30,529 nucleotides of DNA from CAZYMF01 sp964648215 (lineage in GTDB: Bacteria; Desulfobacterota; Binatia; HRBIN30; JACQVA1). Below are positions 8,342 to 16,828 of this stretch, in pieces. The notes beneath the pieces were generated by a model. The model was not told the origin of the DNA and searched no databases. It was given only the letters and a program-made list of their open reading frames with translations. The stretch covers positions 1-30,529 of the forward strand of contig CAZYMF010000038.1 of assembly GCA_964648215.1 (NCBI GenBank). Direction: 5' to 3'. Position numbers and translations under genes: made by a program. How positions within the stretch are numbered: position 1 is the stretch's first letter; each line of letters begins with the position of its first letter.

Positions 8342-10237
8342 TCATGCGCTTCTCCGCATCGCCGCGGCCCACTCGACCAGCAGCAGGGCGGCGGCGGCGG
8401 CGAACAGCCACCAGCCGAACTCCGCCCCGGGCCGTGGCGCCGCCTGGACCGCGCCGGCGCTCGCCTTCGGCTTTGCCGCCCGCCCCGCGGGCGACGCCTT
8501 GGCCCTGCGGCCGATGTCCGACTCCGCCGGGTCGAACAAGTTGGCGTACACCGTCCGCGTCACCCCGCCGGCCTGCAGGCGATACTCGCCGGCGGTCAGT
8601 GCTTCCAGACTGGCGTGGCGGCCGTCGCCGAGGGCGTACCGGCGACCGCGGGGATCGATCACGGTTGCCGGCGCGGCGGGCAGAGCGGTCAGAGGCACGA
8701 TCGTCCCCGTCGTCACCGTGGTGACGTCGGCCGGCCCCGGAGCCAACCAACTGACGAGGTTCAGGAAGAAGAGGAGGAAGTTGACGTTGTCGCTGCTCAG
8801 CAGCCGCTCCGCCTCGAGATCGAAGGCGATGCAGGCCAGGCGGTGCCCGTGGCGAGTGCCGGCAAAGGCGAGGGGAAACTCCCGCTCGGCGGTGCGCGAC
8901 AGCAGCAACGGCTCCTGCCACTCGGCGGGCAAGATGACCCGGGCGCTTTGAATCGGCAACGCCGCCAGGGGGCGCAGATCGCCGACCGCCGGGTGCCGGT
9001 CGTTCCAGTCGAGCACCTCGACGCCGTGCACGTCGCCGGCCACGGCAAACAGCGGGTTGTGCGCCGGCGGATCGATGTACAGCGCCGGCGACGCCGGCGC
9101 GAGCGGCGGAACGAAGCGGTGGAAGATCACCACGTCGGCGCTTGCCGCCATCGTCGGGTCATAGTCGTCCGGCGCCACCTCAGAGAGCTGCCATCCGGCC
9201 GTTGCGTGGGCCACCGTTTCGAGATCGCCGGCGAGCGGTGTCGCCGCCGATACCAGCAGCACTCTCGTGGTCGCCAGCGGCCGCAACCATCCCAGCGCGG
9301 TGTTGTCGGCGGGCAGGGCGTCGTCGCCGCCGGCCTGCGCCTCGATCTGCGCCACCACGCGCCCCGGACCGGGAAAGCTGGGCACGCCGAAGGCGCGAAC
9401 GTCCCGCGGGGGAATGCTGAAGCCGGTTCGCATCAGCGGCGTGGCGTCGAGGCTCACGGTGAGCACGCCGTGCCCGGGCTGGTGTGAGAAGTTCTGCACG
9501 ACGATGTTGGCGCTGGCGGCCGTGGGCTCCTGGAATCGACCCTGAAAGATCTGCAGCCCGGTGATCGCCAGGTTCGAGTCGGTGGCGCCGAAATGATTCA
9601 CGGACAGTCGCCCGGCCTCGGCCTCGGCGCGCCAGCGCGCCGGCAGCTCGTTCGTGGGCACGTCGGTGAAGAGCTGCATTTCCGTCGCCGCATCGCCGCG
9701 CTGGCGCGCGCCCGCGGCTACGGCCAGGGCGAGGTCGAGGTTGGTGCCGGAGTCGGTCGGCTCGACCGCCTCGAGCGCTCGCAGGAGCGCGGCGTGATCG
9801 CCGGTGAAGTCGACGACGGTCTCGGGGTGTGCTGCCGCCGTCATTAGCATCACCTGGTCGCCCGCGGGCAGGGTGTCGATGCGCGCCCGCAGCGCCTGGC
9901 GCGCGGCCTCGAAACGGGTGCCGCGTCCCTCGCGGGCCTGCATGCTCGCCGAGGTGTCGAGAATGAAGACGTGCCGGCGCGCCGCCGCTGCCGCCCGCCC
10001 GTCGCTCAGGTAGGGCCGCGCCAGGCCGAAGACGAGCGCGGCCAGCAGCAGGAGCTGCAGCAGGAAAAGCCAATCGGGGCGGAACTTGCGCGCCTGGACG
10101 ACGTCTTCGTGCACCGCCTGCCACAGCAGCAGCGAGGGCACCTCCAGCTGGCGCCGGATGCGCTCCCACAGATAGAGCAGCACGAGAACGGCGAAGAGCG
10201 CGGCGAAGATCAGCGCCCCGGGGTTCAGCAGACCCAT
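8342..10237 (-). CDS. VWA-domain membrane protein with N-terminal double-helix region
   Basis: This 631-residue protein has two N-terminal membrane helices (about residues 6-22 and 56-73) around the conserved segment LEVPSLLLWQ. Then comes a VWA domain with intact DTSAS metal site (D94, S96, S98), an Ig-like middle part, a region resembling the amidotransferase-like fold (VLLVSAATPLAGDLETVA, and DVVIFHRFVPP), and a C-terminal helix (FGWWLFAAAAALLLVEWAA) at about residues 606-625. This is the BatA-like architecture with an N-terminal transmembrane domain. The ATG at 10235-10237 has GGAG upstream and lies 19 bases after the DUF58 stop. The longer open frame to 10330 overlaps the DUF58 gene and adds a non-homologous-looking Arg/Cys-rich peptide, so it was not used. 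Role by family context: a VWA partner of the MoxR ATPase, anchored in the inner membrane. Confidence 0.87.
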   Translation of the reverse strand: MGLLNPGALIFAALFAVLVLLYLWERIRRQLEVPSLLLWQAVHEDVVQARKFRPDWLFLLQLLLLAALVFGLARPYLSDGRAAAAARRHVFILDTSASMQAREGRGTRFEAARQALRARIDTLPAGDQVMLMTAAAHPETVVDFTGDHAALLRALEAVEPTDSGTNLDLALAVAAGARQRGDAATEMQLFTDVPTNELPARWRAEAEAGRLSVNHFGATDSNLAITGLQIFQGRFQEPTAASANIVVQNFSHQPGHGVLTVSLDATPLMRTGFSIPPRDVRAFGVPSFPGPGRVVAQIEAQAGGDDALPADNTALGWLRPLATTRVLLVSAATPLAGDLETVAHATAGWQLSEVAPDDYDPTMAASADVVIFHRFVPPLAPASPALYIDPPAHNPLFAVAGDVHGVEVLDWNDRHPAVGDLRPLAALPIQSARVILPAEWQEPLLLSRTAEREFPLAFAGTRHGHRLACIAFDLEAERLLSSDNVNFLLFFLNLVSWLAPGPADVTTVTTGTIVPLTALPAAPATVIDPRGRRYALGDGRHASLEALTAGEYRLQAGGVTRTVYANLFDPAESDIGRRAKASPAGRAAKPKASAGAVQAAPRPGAEFGWWLFAAAAALLLVEWAAAMRRSA

Positions 10238-10256
10238 CGATCTCCGCTCCCGGCGC

Positions 10257-11234
10257 TCATGACTTGCCCCGCACGATGCCGGCGGCCGGCAGCTCGCGCA
10301 GCAGCGCCTGCTCCAACCCCGCGCTCGCATCGACGACGGCGCAGCGGGCTTCGTGGCGACGGCACCAGGTGCGCAAGGTGTCCAGGTGGCTCTGCAGCGC
10401 CGCCTCGTAGCGCGCCCGGTTCGCCGGGGTCAGGGTGACGACGCGCTCCGCCCCGGTCTCGCTGTCGCGCAGCCGGCCGCGGCGAAACAGGCGCCCGGGA
10501 TCACGCTCCGCGGGACCCAGCAGGCGCAGCACGCTCACCGTCCAGCCGCGTCCGACCAGGCCGAGCAGCGCGGCCTGGTAGCGCGCCGGCTCGAGCAGGA
10601 AGTCGGACAACACGATGGCCACACCCGGCACGCGCGCCTGCCCGAGATACTCGCGCATGCCCTCGGCCAACGTCGTCTCCCCTGCCGGCCGCAGGCTCGC
10701 GAGATGGTTGCGCAGCCGACCGAGCGCGTCGCGGTGGCGGAACCACTGCGAGGGCAGCAACGCCCGGCCGCCGCCGCCCAGAGCGACGAGCCGCACGGGA
10801 TCGTTGTGGCGCAGGCTGACGTAGGCGAGACAGGCCGCCAGGGCAACGGCGAAGTCGAACTTCCCGTCCGCCGCCGGCACGCGCATCGAGGCACTGCAAT
10901 CGAGAAACAGGTGCAGCGCCACCTCACGCTCGGCGCGGAAGGTCTTGATCAGGAGCTGATCGAGGCGGCCGTAGGCGTTCCAGTCGAGATGGCGCAGATC
11001 GTCGCCGGGTCCGTAGTCCTTGTAATTGGCCAGCTCGATCCCTGACGGCTGGCTGCCATGAGGCATCGGCGTGTTTCCCGGGCGGGTCGCCAGACTGTGG
11101 CCGACGCGCAGCTGCAGACGGTCGAGGCGGCGCAGGAACGCGGGCTGGAAGACGGAGTCGAGCAGGGCAGGGCCGGCCCGCCCGGCGCCGGCGGGCTCGC
11201 CGAGGGCGAGCCGGGATGGGCGCAGTACAGCCAC
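10257..11234 (-). CDS. DUF58 family protein, first MoxR operon
   Basis: DUF58 proteins are VWA-like partners nearly always encoded next to moxR. This 325-residue product carries the family signature IELANYKDYGPGDDLRHLDWNAYGRLDQLLIKTFRAERE near residues 66-104, followed by LFLDCSASM, a VWA-type metal-site motif (DCSAS), and VAIVLSDFLLEPARYQAAL. No membrane helix is seen, so it should be cytosolic, perhaps bridging MoxR to the membrane VWA proteins. It starts 6 bases after the MoxR stop and ends 19 bases before the next start, so it is certainly within the operon. The first 30 or so residues are poorly conserved in appearance and the exact start is uncertain. Confidence 0.9.
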   Translation of the reverse strand: MAVLRPSRLALGEPAGAGRAGPALLDSVFQPAFLRRLDRLQLRVGHSLATRPGNTPMPHGSQPSGIELANYKDYGPGDDLRHLDWNAYGRLDQLLIKTFRAEREVALHLFLDCSASMRVPAADGKFDFAVALAACLAYVSLRHNDPVRLVALGGGGRALLPSQWFRHRDALGRLRNHLASLRPAGETTLAEGMREYLGQARVPGVAIVLSDFLLEPARYQAALLGLVGRGWTVSVLRLLGPAERDPGRLFRRGRLRDSETGAERVVTLTPANRARYEAALQSHLDTLRTWCRRHEARCAVVDASAGLEQALLRELPAAGIVRGKS

Positions 11235-11240
11235 GCGACC

Positions 11241-12277
<1,037 letters not shown>

Positions 12278-12278
<1 letters not shown>

Positions 12279-13663
12279 CACTGGGGGTGCCGGTTGAAGA
12301 CGCGGCGCACGATGTCCTGATACTCGGGCGGGATCTGCGCCTTGTGCAGCAGATCGTCCGCCTCTTGCTGCTCACTCAACGACGCGACGTGGCTCGCGGC
12401 GGTGGCGAAACCCTGGTCCGGCACCTTGCCGTTCGGCGGCCGCCGCCGTGGTGCCGGCTTGACCGCCAATCCCTGTAGAAAGGACGTCAGCGTCACCTTG
12501 AACGTCTTCGGCGCCCCGGCCGCCGCCACCGCCTGTGCGCGCGTGCCACCGAGCAGGTTGCCACCGCCATGACCGCCACCGGCACCCGATCCCTTGGCCG
12601 AGTCGCTCGCCCGTCCCCCGTCGGCCTTCTGCTCGCCCGGCTTGTCGTGCTCTCCCTGGCCGGAGGAGCCGGGCTTCGGCGGGGCGGCCGCGTTGCCGGC
12701 CTGGTGTCGGCTGTTGCCGTCCGGCTGCGCCCGGTTGCCGGGCAGATCGGGGCGCGGTTCGCCGTCGCCGCGGCGATCGGACGAGCTTTGGCCGCGATTC
12801 CCCGGCGCGGGGTCCGGGGCCGCCGACGCCAGCTGTTGCGGCTTGCCCATCGGCTGCGCTTGGAACGCCTGGCGGATGAGCTGCTGCAGATGGTGCGACA
12901 GCCGTGCTCCCGGCCGCTTGCCTGCCTTGGCGCCCTCCTGCCCCAGGGCGCCGGCGCCGGGCAGGGTCCCCGCCTGCCCCGGCGAGCCCGGCGACCCCGG
13001 CATCATCTGGCCGTCGCCGGCCTGCGCCGGGGCGGAGCCACCCATATGTTGCGGCTGTTGCTGCGGCGAAGCCGGTGCTGCAGCAATCCGGGTCTGATTC
13101 GATTCGGACGAGTCGGCGGCGGACGCCCGCGTCACGCCCCCGGCAAGGGCCGCTGCCGGCGGCGGCTGATGCCGGAGAAAGGCGGTCGAGCCCAGGGCCA
13201 TCAGCGCGACGAGGAGCAGGTAGATCGAGCGCGGCACGCGCCGCGGCGCAACCACGCGAGGCTCCCAACGGGTTCCCAGCGCCAGCGTATCGGCCAGCAG
13301 CAGGCTTGCCAGACGCGCCGGCGGTCGTTGCTCGCGCGCCGCCAGCAGGGTGAGGATGCGGTCCTGCAGCCGCCCGCGCCGGTCGGCCAGCGCCGCGGCG
13401 CGCGCCAGGTCGCACCAGCGGCGGCGCAGGAGCAGCAACGCGCTGCCGACGCTGACCAGCACGGCGACACCGGCGAGAACAAGAGCGAGCTGAAACACCG
13501 CCGGCGAGGCGCGCAGCGCGGCGAGGATGACCAGCGCCAGGGCGAAGGCGGTGACGCTGGCGACGACGTAGCCGGCATGCTGCGCCGCGAAGAGGTTCAG
13601 CCGGCGCCGCAGGATGCGTAAGCGGTCTTCAATCTCCTCGAACCCGAGGGTTACAGCCGGCAT
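12278..13663 (-). CDS. three-helix membrane protein with long Gly/Pro/Ser/Gln-rich region, MoxR-operon leader gene
   Basis: I do not recognise a named family. The 461-residue product begins with an amphipathic basic stretch (FEEIEDRLRILRRRLNLF), then helices at about residues 31-50, 56-79 and 147-163. It continues with roughly 200 residues of low complexity rich in G, P, S, Q, D and K (about 180-390), and ends with an ordered tail, SEQQEADDLLHKAQIPPEYQDIVRRVF. That tail resembles the ending of large DUF4175-type proteins found in MoxR/VWA operons (from memory, not searched). The start is ATG 13661-13663 because the promoter at 13692-13720 would initiate near 13685, excluding the upstream frame to 13792; no clear ribosome site is visible. 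Its stop overlaps the moxR ATG (TGATG), so it is the first cistron of the operon. Likely role: membrane scaffold for the complex, inferred from position only. Confidence 0.75.
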
Positions 13664-13691
13664 GCTCTGGCACCAAACGGAGTGTACCGGC

Positions 13692-13720
13692 ACCATAAAG
13701 GAGGGCCCCCGGAGCGTCAA
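13692..13720 (-). promoter_or_regulatory. sigma70-type promoter of the first MoxR/VWA operon
   Basis: On the minus strand, TTGACG (13715-13720) and TATGGT (13692-13697) are separated by 17 bases. Initiation near 13685 would leave about 22 bases before the ATG at 13663. The element matches five of six and four of six consensus bases, respectively. Confidence 0.6.
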
Positions 13721-13745
13721 CACGATTTCGGGGGATGGCCCCCGG
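13700..13745. repeat. operator-like pair of 13-bp direct repeats around the promoter
   Basis: On the minus strand CCGGGGGCCCTCC (13700-13712) and CCGGGGGCCATCC (13733-13745) differ at one base and are spaced 33 bp, about three helical turns. One copy fills the spacer between the -10 and -35 boxes and the other lies just upstream of the -35. This placement fits a regulator site, though G/C-rich sequence makes chance likelier. Confidence 0.35.
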
Positions 13746-13919
13746 TCTTCCGGCTCCCCGCTGTCGAGCCATTCTCCTTCGTCCTTGAGCAAACTCGTCC
13801 GCCCCTATAGAAGGAAGGCCACGGAGTAGTCACCCCTGCCGAGCTGGACACTGGAGGAGAGGGCGCGCGCCCGCCACGCCGGCGAGCGCTGTCTTTTTCC
13901 GAAGAAGACCGACGCCGAG

Positions 13920-15587
13920 GTGCGCGTGTGCCTGGTCTACCCGAACCGCTACGCGGTGGCGATGGGCAACCTCGGCTTTCAGGCGGTCTACGAGATCGTC
14001 GATGCCTTCCCCGGTGTCGTGTGCGAGCGCGCCTTCCTGCCCGACGAAGAAGACTGCGGCCGCGACGCTCTGTGCAGCCTCGAATCGGGTCGTCCGGTCG
14101 CCGACTTCGACGTCGTCGCCTTCTCGATCTCGTTCGAGGCCGACTACTGGCACGTCGTGCGCCTGCTCGACCGGATGCGCCTGCCGCCGCGCCGCGCCGC
14201 GCGCGCGCAGCATCCGCTGGTGATCGCCGGCGGCCCCGCCACCTTCCTGAACCCCGAGCCGATCGCCGACTTCATCGACCTCTTCCTCATCGGCGAGGCG
14301 GAGGAGATGCTGCCGGAGTTCCTCCAGCTCTATGTCGACGCGCACGCCGCCGGCACCGCCCGCGACGAGCTGCTGTGGCGCGCCAGCGAGCGCGTGGCCG
14401 GCGTCTACGTGCCCGGCTTCTACCACCCTCGTTTCGACGGCCCGACCACCGTCGCCCTCGACTACCGCGGGCCCGGCGAGGCCGCGGTGGAGCGACGCCT
14501 GGTGTGGGATCTGAACCGCTTCAGCACCACCACGCGCGTGCTCAGCGACGAGGCCGTGTTCGGCGACATGGTGATGGTGGAGGCCAGCCGCGGCTGCCAG
14601 TGGGGCTGCCGCTTCTGCGCCGCGGGCTACATGTACCGCCCGATCCGCACGCGCGGCGTCGACGAGCTGGCCGCGAGCGTGCGCGCGGGGCTGCAGCAGC
14701 GGCAGACCATCGGCCTGGTCGGGGCGGAGATGGCGAGCGTGCCCGGCGTCGACGCGCTCGCCGAGCTCGCCGACGCCAGCGGGGGACGCCTGTCGCCGTC
14801 GTCGTTGAAGGCCGACTGTGTCACGCCGCGGCTGGCCGCGGCACTGGTGCGCAACCGCAACCGCAGCGTCACCATCGCCCCGGAAGCCGGCTCCGAGCGC
14901 ATGCGGCGCGTCATCAACAAGAACCTCTCCGAGGCCGACATCCTGCGCGCCGCCGACATGCTGGTCGGCGAAGGAGTGCGCGACCTCAAGATCTACTCCA
15001 TGTTCGGGCTGCCGACGGAGGAGAGCGAGGACGTCCTCGCCATCGCCGAGCTGACGCTCAAGCTGCGCCAGCGGCTGTGCGCCGCCGGTCGCGAGCGCGG
15101 CCGCATCGGCCAGGTGATCGTGTCGCTCAACCCCTTCGTGCCCAAGCCGTGGACGCCCTTTCAATGGGACCCGATGGAGCCGCTGCCGCGCCTGAAGGCC
15201 AAGATCAAGCAGCTACGCGCCGCGCTCGGCCCCGTTCCCAACGTCAAGCTCGACATCGAGTCGCCGCGCGAGGCCTATTTCCAGACGCTGCTCTCGCGCG
15301 GCGATCGCCGCCTCGGCGCCGTCCTCGAAGCGATCCACGCCGCCGACGGCGACTGGTGGGGCGTGCTGCGACGTTGGCAGCGCGGCGAACCGCCTCTCGG
15401 CGCCGAGCTACCGCACCCCGACGGCTTCGTGCATCGCTGCTACGGCGATACGGAGCGCCTGCCGTGGGACTTCATCGATCACCGCATTGCGAAGGGCTAT
15501 CTCTGGGTCGAGCGGCGCAAGGCGTACGCCGCCCGCCAGACGGCGCCGTGCGATACGACCACGTGCACGTCGTGCGCCGCCTGCTGA
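13920..15587 (+). CDS. B12-binding-type radical SAM protein with C-terminal cysteine cluster
   Basis: The N-terminal part (RVCLVYPNRYAVAMGNLGFQAVYEIVD onward, residues 2-170) resembles the B12-binding region of the uncharacterised radical SAM group described as TIGR03960, often associated with DUF2344 proteins. The radical SAM core follows, with CQWGCRFC (C226, C230, C233) binding the catalytic 4Fe-4S cluster. Further marks are APEAGSERMRRVINKNL and DLKIYSMFGLPTEE. The 555-residue protein ends with C544, C549, C552 and C555 in its last twelve residues, probably a second metal or Fe-S site. The annotated start is GTG 13920, but the frame is open back to 13830 and the codons just before it (ERCLFPKKTDAEV) look like the family N-terminus, so a CTG start near 13836 or 13851 is possible. 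The substrate is unknown. AcpS follows 79 bases downstream. Confidence 0.85.
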   Translation: MRVCLVYPNRYAVAMGNLGFQAVYEIVDAFPGVVCERAFLPDEEDCGRDALCSLESGRPVADFDVVAFSISFEADYWHVVRLLDRMRLPPRRAARAQHPLVIAGGPATFLNPEPIADFIDLFLIGEAEEMLPEFLQLYVDAHAAGTARDELLWRASERVAGVYVPGFYHPRFDGPTTVALDYRGPGEAAVERRLVWDLNRFSTTTRVLSDEAVFGDMVMVEASRGCQWGCRFCAAGYMYRPIRTRGVDELAASVRAGLQQRQTIGLVGAEMASVPGVDALAELADASGGRLSPSSLKADCVTPRLAAALVRNRNRSVTIAPEAGSERMRRVINKNLSEADILRAADMLVGEGVRDLKIYSMFGLPTEESEDVLAIAELTLKLRQRLCAAGRERGRIGQVIVSLNPFVPKPWTPFQWDPMEPLPRLKAKIKQLRAALGPVPNVKLDIESPREAYFQTLLSRGDRRLGAVLEAIHAADGDWWGVLRRWQRGEPPLGAELPHPDGFVHRCYGDTERLPWDFIDHRIAKGYLWVERRKAYAARQTAPCDTTTCTSCAAC

Positions 15588-15601
15588 GGCGAGAAAGGCC
15601 A

Positions 15602-15636
15602 GTTGATAGTCGATAGTTGATAGTCGAGAGTTGGGA
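15602..15636. repeat. 14-bp tandem repeat, dispersed-repeat type
   Basis: GTTGATAGTCGATA (15602-15615) is followed by GTTGATAGTCGAGA (15616-15629), 13 of 14 identical, and by a partial third unit GTTGGGA. On the other strand it reads as the peptide-like QLSTINYRLST, a familiar spurious translation from dispersed repeats in environmental genomes. Confidence 0.75.
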
Positions 15637-15666
15637 GAACACGATGACGCGGGTACGAAGGACGAC

Positions 15667-16050
15667 ATGATCATCGGCGTCGGCGTCGACCTGACCGAGG
15701 TCCCGCGCATTGCCGCGGCCCTGTCCCATCCGCGCACGGGCTCCCGTTTCGAGGCCAAGGTCTTCACCGCCGGCGAGATCGGCTACTGCCGGCGGCGACG
15801 CTCGTCAATGGAGAGCTTCGCCGCTCGCTTCGCCGCCAAGGAGGCGACGATGAAGGCGCTCGGCCGCGGCTACCTCGGCGGCGGTATCGGCTGGCGGCAG
15901 ATCGAGGTCGTGCGCGAGCGCGGCCGCCCGACCCTCGTGCTCAGCGGCCGCGCCCAGCGGCAGGCCGAAGAGCTCGGCATCAAGCGCCTGCACCTGTCGC
16001 TGACCCACACCGCCGCGTTCGCCGTCGCCTACGTGATCGCCGAGGCGTGA
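15667..16050 (+). CDS. acpS: holo-[acyl-carrier-protein] synthase
   Basis: AcpS transfers 4'-phosphopantetheine from CoA to the serine of apo-ACP, activating it for fatty-acid synthesis; the pathway also supplies pimeloyl-ACP for biotin. The 127-residue product starts MIIGVGVDLTEVPRI, containing the magnesium-binding aspartate. It continues with FAARFAAKEATMKALG, the WxxKEA-type CoA/Mg motif region, and LHLSLTHTAAFAVAYV at the C-terminus, all standard for the family and of normal length. ATG 15667 has GAAGGA upstream at good spacing; an open frame from 15631 adds only repeat-derived residues. It stands directly after a 14-bp tandem repeat and before a long inverted repeat at 16081, which may end its transcript. 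Confidence 0.95.
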   Translation: MIIGVGVDLTEVPRIAAALSHPRTGSRFEAKVFTAGEIGYCRRRRSSMESFAARFAAKEATMKALGRGYLGGGIGWRQIEVVRERGRPTLVLSGRAQRQAEELGIKRLHLSLTHTAAFAVAYVIAEA

Positions 16051-16080
16051 CTCCGGAACGGCCTGCGGCCGCTCCAGCCA

Positions 16081-16147
16081 CAAGCCGCAAGCTTCAAGCG
16101 ACAAGCCGGGTAACGTGCTTCGCTTGTCGCTTGCAACTTGCGACTTG
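16081..16147. repeat. 26-bp inverted repeat built of CAAGCNN heptamers, possible bidirectional terminator
   Basis: Left arm 16081-16106 consists of CAAGCCG CAAGCTT CAAGCGA CAAGC. The right arm 16122-16147 is its reverse complement at 23 of 26 positions, with a 15-base loop. It lies between the converging ends of acpS (stop 16050) and the small membrane protein (stop 16153). The heptamer phase is kept in both arms. There is no T-run, so factor-independent termination is uncertain. Confidence 0.8.
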
Positions 16148-16152
16148 CCGCT

Positions 16153-16389
16153 TCACGTCCCGTCCCGCTTCGGCAGGACGATCAGCACGGCCACCGCCCA
16201 GATGCCGAAGACGAAGCCCAGGCCGGTCCACCAGTTCTTGTTGTAGCCGTTGTTGTGGGCGAAGAGCCGGCACATGATGGCGTTGCAGATGTTGATGATC
16301 AGGAGCGTGCGCAGCACGGTGAAGGGATCGAGATCCCCGGCCACCAGGTACAGCCCGTAGAACCAGCTCAGCTTTGCCGTCCAATCCAT
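16153..16389 (-). CDS. small two- to three-helix membrane protein
   Basis: This 78-residue product starts MDWTAKLSWFYGLYLVAGDL and has two clear hydrophobic helices. One runs about 25-43 (TVLRTLLIINICNAIMCRLF), and the other is WWTGLGFVFGIWAVAVLIVLP near the end. The turn and second helix, A-HNNGYNKNWWTGLGFVFGIWA...LP-K, resembles the widespread small-membrane motif of the form AxxKGxxxxxWxxxGxxxGxxAxxxxxxxPK seen in many uncharacterised short proteins. No enzyme motif is visible. The start is ambiguous: ATG 16389 fits the globular limits, while ATG 16431 would overlap the divergent gene start. A TATAGT box at 16414-16419 on this strand supports the shorter form. The function is unknown. Confidence 0.6.
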   Translation of the reverse strand: MDWTAKLSWFYGLYLVAGDLDPFTVLRTLLIINICNAIMCRLFAHNNGYNKNWWTGLGFVFGIWAVAVLIVLPKRDGT

Positions 16390-16393
16390 CCGG

Positions 16394-16421
16394 TTGACGC
16401 CCCGCGCGCCGGCACTATAAA
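16394..16421 (+). promoter_or_regulatory. promoter giving a nearly leaderless transcript
   Basis: TTGACG (16394-16399), a 16-base spacer and TATAAA (16416-16421) form a good sigma70-type promoter. Initiation would fall near 16428, two bases before the ATG at 16430, and no ribosome site precedes that ATG. The opposite strand carries an overlapping TATAGT. Confidence 0.55.
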
Positions 16422-16429
16422 GCAATTCC

Positions 16430-16822
16430 ATGGCGGCCAAAACCACCCAGCACGAGACAGCGGGTCTGTTGCAGTGGATCTACGAGCGCGGTGAGCACAC
16501 CGCCGAGCAGTTGCTCGAGGAGCTTTTCCACAGCCGCAAGGTCGGCGACGGTGTCGCCCAGACCATCCGGGGCGCGGCGCAGACCAAGGGCCGGCTCGAC
16601 CGCAACATGCAGTCCCTGCTGGCGCTGCTCAACGTGCCCTCGCGGGCGGACTACAACAAGCTGTTGACCAAGATCGAGGCGCTGCAGGGCAGCCTGATCA
16701 ACCTGAACATGAAGCTCGACCGCCTGCTCGCCGCGAGCGCGCCGCGGCCGAAGCGGCCGCGCAAGCGGCGGGTCGCCGGCAGCACCCCTCCCGCGGCCGC
16801 ACCCACGTCCGCCGGCGAATGA
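16430..16822 (+). CDS. phasin-like coiled-coil protein with basic tail
   Basis: This 130-residue protein is predicted to be largely helical. Its core segment LLALLNVPSRADYNKLLTKIEALQGSLINLNMKLDRLLA (about residues 64-102) resembles phasin-like or polyhydroxyalkanoate-granule-associated proteins, where a 'LNxPSRxDxxxLxxKIxxLxxxLxxLxxKLDxL' coiled coil is common. It ends with a basic, Pro/Ala-rich tail (PKRPRKRRVAG) that could bind nucleic acid or granule surfaces. No PHA synthase gene is in the window, so the granule role is only an inference from sequence resemblance. The start is ATG 16430, directly downstream of a promoter and without a ribosome site. The hybrid kinase gene begins 6 bases after its stop, so the two form an operon. 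Confidence 0.6.
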   Translation: MAAKTTQHETAGLLQWIYERGEHTAEQLLEELFHSRKVGDGVAQTIRGAAQTKGRLDRNMQSLLALLNVPSRADYNKLLTKIEALQGSLINLNMKLDRLLAASAPRPKRPRKRRVAGSTPPAAAPTSAGE

Positions 16823-16828
16823 GCGAGC

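Noticed and set aside
7249..8724. Long plus-strand open frame opposite the double-VWA gene
   Set aside because: Low-complexity Arg/Gln-rich translation, no motif, no ribosome site; shadow of the VWA genes.
13733..13829. Small upstream ORF on the minus strand with GAAGGAG ahead of its ATG (about 13773)
   Set aside because: It lies mostly upstream of the predicted transcript start near 13685, has no recognisable content and overlaps the main gene out of frame; not supported enough to list.
15602..16147. CRISPR array from the tandem and heptamer repeats
   Set aside because: Units are 7 or 14 bp with no unique spacers, and no cas genes are present.
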